In this document: positions 51,906 to 58,000 of the stretch, one piece after another
Layout: every line of letters begins with the position of its first letter
Numbering within the stretch: the first letter of the stretch is position 1
NCBI GenBank assembly: GCA_029204225.1
Contig: CM055097.1
Span: forward strand, 8,763,426-8,821,425
Length of the DNA stretch: 58,000 nucleotides
From: Diphasiastrum complanatum
Taxonomy: Eukaryota > Streptophyta > Lycopodiopsida > Lycopodiales > Lycopodiaceae
Direction: 5' to 3'
Notes under the pieces: generated by a model
What the model was told of the DNA's origin: nothing
What the model saw: the letters and a program-made list of their open reading frames with translations, nothing else
The model's database searches: none
Position numbers and translations under genes: made by a program

Positions 51906-52934
51906 TTGAGAAATGTTGTCTTCAATTGTTCCCATGTGATCTCTCATCTAGATTGTATTGGGAATACCATTGCAAGAAACCGTCTTCTTCAATTTCAACT
52001 TTAGATAGCCATATATCTCATGCTTAAGATGATGCAAATGCATGTCTAGGAATTTTCCACATCGACTCTTGAATGTTCTTGAAATTGATTGGCAATGGTC
52101 TCATGAGCATCGTATTAGTAGCAGTGAGTTTCATTGCAATGGTACCAACCCCGCTTAATGTGATTGCTTGTTCTTCCATTGGTGTGCTATATTTCAATGG
52201 CTATATCTACCCAAAGTTGTAAGCCCTCACTTTGACTCAATCAACAAGTGCACTATGAGAATTGGAACAGTTTATTCACAATGAAAGTAGAAATAACTTC
52301 AACCATTCACACAAAATACAGTCACATTTGATGAATGCATACTATATTAAAATATCTATGAATGAATAGAAAGATTGTTGTAAGTAAATCTACTTTAGCA
52401 ATGTACAAACCTAGAAGAAGAATAATCTAAGGACTAAGCATGAAGGTGCTAGGCATCCACGTAAAAACATTTGGGCATCCTCTTTTGTGCCTCTTGTCTA
52501 CTATCTACAATATTTATGCATGATTATATAGATGTTGTGCTAATTTAATCATGCTTAATTAATAAGTAATACATACTGCTACATTTTATTAGAAGTTGCT
52601 TAGACGAATTGTTAAGTTGAGCGTACAATTAAGCAAATGTAAAAGTATGTAATCACTTTCCAAGTGAAACCATTTGATTATGCAAACAGAATAAGGGTAG
52701 TCATTAAAATCTCTAGCCTGGGCAAAGGAAGACCTCCATTTTGAGTGGTACCACAAAAATGTCTATGAGTCGACACCCCCACTGAATCGGCATTTTAGGT
52801 TGACTAGTCAAATTTAGGATTTATGCCGACCAATGCCTTTCATCTTTTCTTCGACTTGGTATTTTTATTTGGATTTATGCCTCTCAACATTTTTCTAGAC
52901 GTGTGCGAAACTCTGTCAAGAACTTGCTAGGTTT
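51906..52934. other. No gene recognised
   Basis: AT-rich; no frame with a recognisable motif; no repeat partner noticed. Confidence 0.4.
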
Positions 52935-53260
52935 GAAGAAGCAAGGGAGAGCAAAGTATGAAAAAAGATAATGGAGGAAGAGATGGAATCCATAGTTAAG
53001 CACAACACCTGAGAGCTTGTGGATCTACATACTGGTGAGAAACTAACTAAAAATAAATAGGTGTATGGAGTCAAGTTTCATCTAGATAGATCAATTGCTA
53101 AACACAAGGCAAGACTAGTGGTTAAGGGTTATGTTCATAATATAAGAATGGATTATGAAGAAACCTTTGCACTTGTAGGAAAAGTGGACTACCATAAGGA
53201 TTGTGATTGCTTAGCTTTCATTTATGATTTATTACATTCGACCATCAACAATGATAAAAT
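52935..53260 (+). pseudogene. Copia reverse transcriptase N-terminal fragment
   Basis: Translation with stops gives EEEMESIVKHNT, ELVDLHTGEKLTKNK, VYGVKFHLDRSIAKHKARLV, VKGYVHNIRMDYEETFALVG and KVDYHKD, matching M..E......T.ELV.......I..KWVY..K...DGSI...KARLVAKGY.Q..G.DY.ETFAPV.K. Two stops precede VYGVK. RT beyond the APVAK box is absent. Confidence 0.85.
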
Positions 53261-55014
53261 TTACAAAATAGCTTCTATATAGGATATAAAACGTGTGTTC
53301 AATGCCAAGTGTTGAAACTCACATTCAAAATCCTACTACAGCTGATCCATCAAGCTTTTAAAAAGGATGACATAGTGTATTAGGTCAAATTTCTCACTTA
53401 TAGAATTGTAGTGTTAGTCGTTCTTGCAAAATAAATGTCAAACAAGTCTGCTACATGTCAATGAACATACAAATTACACGATTGCACACGAATGGAAGAA
53501 TAAGTCTCCACCAATTCTAGTCATTTTGTAGTAATGTGTATTAAAAATCAATTCTAGAATCAAATAGATAAACCTTGATGGTAAAAACATATTAATCTAA
53601 CAACACTGAGCATAAGAAATGCACTTCAACTGATGGAGATGAAAACACTTTGATGCCAAAATGCATTAAATGGCATATCAATGACTAAATAATTTCAAAA
53701 ACTTAGTTTTTTTTAATCATGAAAATGAGCAAAACATTTATATATACGCTTTCTCCAATATGTTGTTGAACTCAACTCCTGACAATAGAGCATCCTTTCA
53801 ACCAACAATTTGTTCATCGTCTTTGAAGAGGTTGTATTCCAAGCTGAAATATTGTCTTTATCCTTGCATTGGTTTTTTCACGATGAGAATGGTACAGTTG
53901 GAGTTGTGAGCACAATAATCACTTACGCTCCCCAGGAAAGATCTGATAAAGCACATAGAATAGGTTTTAACAATTTTTTCTTGATACTAGTGCTTGATTT
54001 AAAGTTAAAGTTGATACTAGAAGAAAAAAAATCCTCTAACTTTAAAAGCTTGAACAACTTTGTTTATTTAGTTACAAAATAAGTGTGGTCAAGTATCATT
54101 CCGAAATGTATTTCTTCCTTTAACTAATGTAATGTGACAATAATATGAAACCAAATGCATTAAGATCATGGATAAAGTACTAGAAGTATTTCTTATTATA
54201 TGAGAAATGAGATCTTGTTTGTCTTTTATTACTTTGATTCATTCTTGCATTTCCTCACTCCCACCTATGTTTGTTATATACTACCTAGCTTATTGAGTAC
54301 TTTCGATAATCATCTCCCTTCAATCTAAGAAGATATAGGCATCATATCCCCATACTCACGTGTGCATAATGTAGAAGCTTCAACTATCTCCACCATAAGA
54401 CATTATAAATAGGCTTCCAATTTCATGCATCTAAAAAAGATCCACTTTCATGGTTTACTTGATCAAAAATACATATGTAAACACCTTGGAAACAGAATTT
54501 TTGCTTGTATAATTCTCCTATGTAAACCAAAAACTCTTGCTCCTACTTCCCAATTGCAAATATCTAGATATAGTAACCCTCGAATAAAGATGACATTTCT
54601 TTCCATGAAACCCTAATTATTAGAGCTATCTCACAACTTGTCACCCCTCACTTCACCCTGGTGGCTCTATTGCCCTACTCTTAGAGAAATTTCTAAGTAT
54701 CCTCTGATGTTTTGACCTAGTATTGAGCTCATCATTTTATCTTGAAAAGGTAGCCCCGTTCTTGGTTCTTTCACTATCAATCTTTTACTTATTTAGAATG
54801 GTCAAATTCATCTATGTTTGTTGAAGTCCATAATATTCTAGATGCTAACATATTGAGAATTGACTTTCCTAGAATGAAGAGAGCACAAAAATAGCCCAAG
54901 GAGATAGCCATGAGTAAAATAGAGAGGAATTAGTTTTGAATCATACTTCCTTGAAATGTAGTGTAGGTCAAAAGGCTTCTATAATGTTGTTTTATGATAT
55001 ATTGTTTCATAATG
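53261..55014. other. No gene recognised
   Basis: AT-rich; short frames (53810-54082, 54425-54616) have no recognisable motif. No LTR ends, TIRs or strong tandem repeats seen. Confidence 0.4.
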
Positions 55015-55123
55015 ATCCCCTTTATAAGGGGGTGGGCTGAGTTGGTTAGCCTGACATCCAAAGTTTTTCTGGTCCCAAGTTTGAGCCTCCTTTTGGAAAC
55101 CAAGAAGCATAATCCCCTTTATA
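55015..55123 (+). mobile_element. tRNA-derived micro-SINE with 12-bp target duplication
   Basis: An 85-bp insert (55027-55111) is flanked by perfect 12-bp direct repeats ATCCCCTTTATA (55015-55026 and 55112-55123). The insert has an A-box-like GGCTGAGTTGGTTAGCC (55035-55051) and a B-box-like AAGTTTGAGCC (about 55077-55087), at the spacing of an internal RNA polymerase III promoter. There is no poly-A tail and no recognisable body beyond the tRNA-like head. It does not fold convincingly as a functional tRNA. Confidence 0.7.
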
Positions 55124-56227
55124 GAGTGTCCTTTCTTTAGTATAGATCAATGGTCTTGCCTCCTTACATTGTATGCACTTTTTTGAGCCTAGGATATATT
55201 GAATATTCTAGCTTGTTGGCCTCCCATATGATGCTCAACTTTTTTATATTGTCCCTGGATTAGTACAAAATCAAATAAGTTGCTACCTCTATTTTTAAAC
55301 AAAATGAGTTGGTGGCTTATTTTTAAAACACCAATAATTTAGCCACAAATCCTATTTCAAAAACTTATCAGTCATTCTTGTATTGAATTGTTTGTTCCAC
55401 ATTTATTCATTTGTGCTCTTCTATACAACACAAAGTGAGTATTCTAAGATGGGCAAGGATAATAGCTCTATGATTCTCTTGCTCACTCAGAAGGTTATTT
55501 GTATTTGGTAGCACAATCACAATCAATGCTCATAAAGACTTGTAATTACTCATTGTGAAAAGCCTATTGAATTTGAAAATGATATAGTAGAAAAAGTTTG
55601 AAACAAACATGTTGTTCCTCTTTGTAAGTGATGAAACAAGCAGCTCCCAAATCTCTAGAATTTTATGGAAGAATATTTAAGGATAGGTGAAACTTTTTTT
55701 AAGTGTAGGTGTTTTACACACACACACGCACACAAACTCTCTTTTACATATACATATAAAATTTGCAATATCATTTGCACAAACTACACACAATATTAGA
55801 ATAAGTTAGCGGTAAAAGTTAATAAGGGTATAAATTGAAGATGGTGCGCATGATATGTTGGTGTAGAAAAATTTCTAGTGTAGATGATACACCTTTGACA
55901 TTTTATCTTAGGTTGCTAGCATAGGGCCCAACAACTTTAGCTAGTTGGTTTTCCGAAATGGTTCATAAGAGAACTATTAAGGGGCATACAATGAAAGATG
56001 CATTAGTCATATACATATCTTTTAAAAACATCTAGGCAAAGGCCGCTGAAACTATCCTTGATGAACAATTTCTCCCCAGATTTGATAGATCTAGTAACAC
56101 AAACCATTACATAAGTACACACACACACACACACATTCAAAGTTATCAAGAATGTGAAAACATTTGGCTACAATAGTGCAAAATTAGAAGCCCAAATTTT
56201 GGAATGCTAGTTGTTTGGTTTGTTGAC
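55124..56227. other. No gene; two CA microsatellites
   Basis: CA-repeat tracts at about 55716-55733 (interrupted by CG) and 56117-56136. Nothing coding recognised. Confidence 0.5.
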
Positions 56228-56294
56228 ATCAAGTAGAAATAGGATAAGTGGCTACTTGAAATCAAGTAGAAATAGGATATGTGGCTACTTGAAA
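56228..56294. repeat. 33-bp tandem repeat x 2
   Basis: ATCAAGTAGAAATAGGATA repeats at 56228 and 56261, each followed by (A/T)GTGGCTACTTGAA; a third copy begins ATTAAGT and stops. It is followed by a 13-17-bp T run at 56322. Confidence 0.85.
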
Positions 56295-56800
56295 TTAAGT
56301 CTAAAAGCTTATTAACCTCCAGTTTTTTTTTTTTTTTAAGGCATTGCACTTAAGCATAGTAGGTATTTTGTTGGGTTGAATAAACATTTCTCAAGAGCAA
56401 TCATATCAATCTTACATAGTATTTGCATGTTCTAGCATTTTGACTAGTCTATGCAATCTTCACACAATGGGCCACTAGTTCAACGTCTCCAATAAATTAA
56501 TGGTAGACCAATTCATCCTTCTAGATATGAAATAGTCTAGTCGCTATGGGTGGGTGAGAAGAGGATGGTAATTCTCCCTTCAATATTGTTATTTCGATTG
56601 TGATACGATCATTATAAACTTTTGTTATCTAACTCCTTTCCCACGAGCTATTGGGTGACCAAATTGGTGAGTGATGAAGTGAAAATTCCTCCATGACCAC
56701 AACAATGGATGTATTTGACATAGCACAGCAACTATACATTCAACGAATTGTAGATACGAGAACTCAGGAAATTAGAAGAAATATGCTTTAGAAGCTTCAC
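56295..56800. other. Downstream side of the USP gene; last exon not found
   Basis: If the donor at 56801/56800 is used, this is intron. I searched the minus strand leftward for the usual USP ending (LLGS(V/T)S..C..H..CPV..V) and did not find it. Confidence 0.4.
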
Positions 56801-57935
56801 CTCTGAACATTGCTGTAGCTATGGCTGCCCATCACCAGTACATCTGCATGCAAATTCTTCACAGCATCGCATATCACGTTCCTTGGATCTCCAGCCTCCA
56901 CCAGTGTTGTGGCATTTACCTGCAGTTTATTGGGCCAGTGAAAGAGCGTCAGATGCAGTTGTTGCAATATTTGAAGCATTAATGTCCTGGATTAAGGAGG
57001 AAGAGAAAAACCCATGTTGTGCTTACATGGTAGTCATTGCAGAGCTTGATAGCATCACTCAGAATCTTCTCAGTTGCATCTTCTTCTTGCACGTTCAAGT
57101 TCTCCATCAATTCCCTAAGCTCCTTGGATACGAAGACTTTTCCTGAAGGCAGATTCGCATTCACAATCTTAAAATCAAAAAGCTTTTGTGATTACCCCTT
57201 TACATGAATAGAAAGCTTGATCTTCTGGCAATAACTTTCATGAGACACATTCAGAATTCTGAAGAGATTACGCAAGCATCACATGCCCAACAAGATACTA
57301 ATAAAGCCAGTCCTACGGGCTGGATTGGACTCGACCACATATTTGCTGATGATACCAATTTTTAATCAATTTTTTCCTTATTTGCGAGGCGGATTGGGGT
57401 AAGCTTCAATCAATTGAGTGACAAACGCCTATATCGCATCCATCTACTCACGCCTATATCACACATGCCAAACGGGGCTAGGCGGACCTGGCACGGATAT
57501 AAGCATCCCTTGGCATGGATTTAGGAAGCCCTTGGTGCGGATTTCATGCTATTATAGATACAAAACCACTACATTTGATCTTGCTATACATGCCTTCAAT
57601 AGTAGACTTTATTTTAAGACAAATTTTCTTAAGAAAGGAATTTAGAGCTATAAAGAAGTAGGACATGTGAAAGCAAACATAGAGATATAATGGGAAGGAC
57701 AATCAGTTAATGTAGAGGTACCTGAGGTGGAAACATTCATCTGCTGCACGGGACGAGAGTGCAAGAGCACAACGGTGTCTCCCACCGGCTTAACGAGCTT
57801 CCCATCTGTTGCTGGGCGTTCCTTCGTCAGTCGACCTCGCACCAAATGCTTCAACACCCATCGCAGCGCGTACTCGCTCTCGGGGCTCTTGTCCAGCGTC
57901 ACTACCACCGTCCTGCCTTCCTTCTTCCCACCCAT
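56801..57935 (-). CDS. Universal stress protein (USP/UspA family), 3 exons, C-terminus missing
   Basis: Exon 1 (57935-57722) starts at the ATG giving MGGKKEGRTVVVTLDKSPES; EYALRWVLKHLV and GDTVVLLHSRPV are the first alpha/beta repeat of the UspA fold. Exon 2 (57142-57027) carries KVFVSKELRELMENLNVQEE and EKILSDAIKLCNDYH. Exon 3 (56919-56801) carries VNATTLVEAGDPRNVICDAV and KNLHADVLVMGSHSYSNVQ. All junctions are GT-AG: CAG^GTACCT/CCTTCAG^GA (phase 1, keeping frame) and CAT^GTAAGC/CTGCAG^GT (phase 0); a final donor AG^GTGAAG follows exon 3 in phase 2. The remaining exon (usually (R).LLGSVS..C.....CPV) is absent from the window. The ATP-binding loop G-x2-G-x9-G-S/T reads GSHSYSNVQ, with Ser at a usual Gly. 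USPs are cytosolic or nuclear nucleotide-binding stress proteins. It is the only recognised host gene. Either intact with a distant last exon or 3'-truncated. Confidence 0.85.
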
Positions 57936-58000
57936 CTCGATCTCGATCTCTCTTCCCTCTCTCACTCTTTCTCTCCTTTCTCTGCTCTTCTCTTATGAAC
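57936..58000 (-). promoter_or_regulatory. USP 5' untranslated leader (partial)
   Basis: Purine-rich GAGAGAAAGAGTGAGAGAGG leader directly upstream of the start codon, common in plant stress-gene leaders. The promoter is outside the window. An upstream in-frame GTG at 57965 is not a credible plant start. Confidence 0.5.

Noticed and set aside
53810-54082. 90-codon frame as a gene
   Set aside because: No recognisable motif, no paralogue, AT-rich context; length is compatible with chance.
55022-55100. Functional tRNA gene
   Set aside because: Box-like words are present but there is no convincing acceptor stem or anticodon arm; flanking 12-bp repeats favour a retroposon.

Overview
The window looks like nuclear DNA of a land plant with a large, AT-rich, repeat-dominated genome. 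The evidence is plant-type Copia and Gypsy LTR retrotransposons with classical plant primer-binding sites, two CACTA-type termini (one with a TNP2-like transposase relic), long CT/GA microsatellites, a tRNA-derived micro-SINE and a spliced universal stress protein (USP) gene. I cannot name the species or even the major lineage from the sequence. There are no bacterial operons, CRISPR arrays, rRNA genes or intact tRNA genes.

Layout. 1-1345: decayed 3' end of a retroelement carrying an unrecognised tail module. 1346-5142: probable CACTA transposon with subterminal repeats and a broken TNP2 gene, followed by two 118-bp CT arrays. 6291-7810: two diverged copies of an unrecognised, apparently spliced exon. 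8208-8576: a short Pro-rich reading frame (PRDPxWLxDI) next to an array of a GATATCGATTCAGCGCGC-like motif; the same pairing recurs at 32286-33600. 8999-13095: Copia LTRs, an integrase scrap and a scrambled Copia coding block on the minus strand. 13096-19307: a minus-strand Gypsy element with a 3-kb additional reading frame after integrase, a TGGCGCCGTTGCC primer site, and a Copia 3' end inside it. 19310-26757: Copia fragments, then a nearly complete but inactive Copia (20994-25854) running into a second deletion derivative. 27760-28510: second decayed copy of the tail module. 29037-31044: tandem repeats and a perfect 30-bp hairpin. 31240-34263: a divergent pair of unrecognised pseudogenic reading frames around the motif arrays. 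34305-35540: a CACTA terminus and a foldback.

36032-43016 is the centrepiece. A very young LTR element (36493-42064; 647-bp LTRs with one mismatch; CCCAA target duplication) sits inside the LTR of an older, related Copia. Its only gene is an uninterrupted 1030-codon frame with Gag and a zinc knuckle at the front and an unrecognised 395-residue tail at the back, and no protease, integrase, RT or RNase H. The tail recurs as decayed copies at 672-1119, 27760-28440 and 42841-43016.

43017-48560 is a pile of minus-strand Gypsy fragments (RT, protease, integrase, RNase H, zinc knuckle) with LTRs. 49444-51905 holds local tandem duplications. 52935-53260 is a Copia RT scrap. 55015-55123 is a tiny tRNA-like retroposon with a perfect 12-bp target duplication. 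56801-57935 (minus) is the only recognisable host gene, a USP with three exons and a missing last exon.

Working together: the young gag-only element has no enzymes of its own, so it must borrow integrase and RT. The Copia it landed in has LTRs of the same length with matching ends, so that family is the natural candidate donor. Most other features are stages of decay (point stops, frameshifts, internal deletions, nested insertion).
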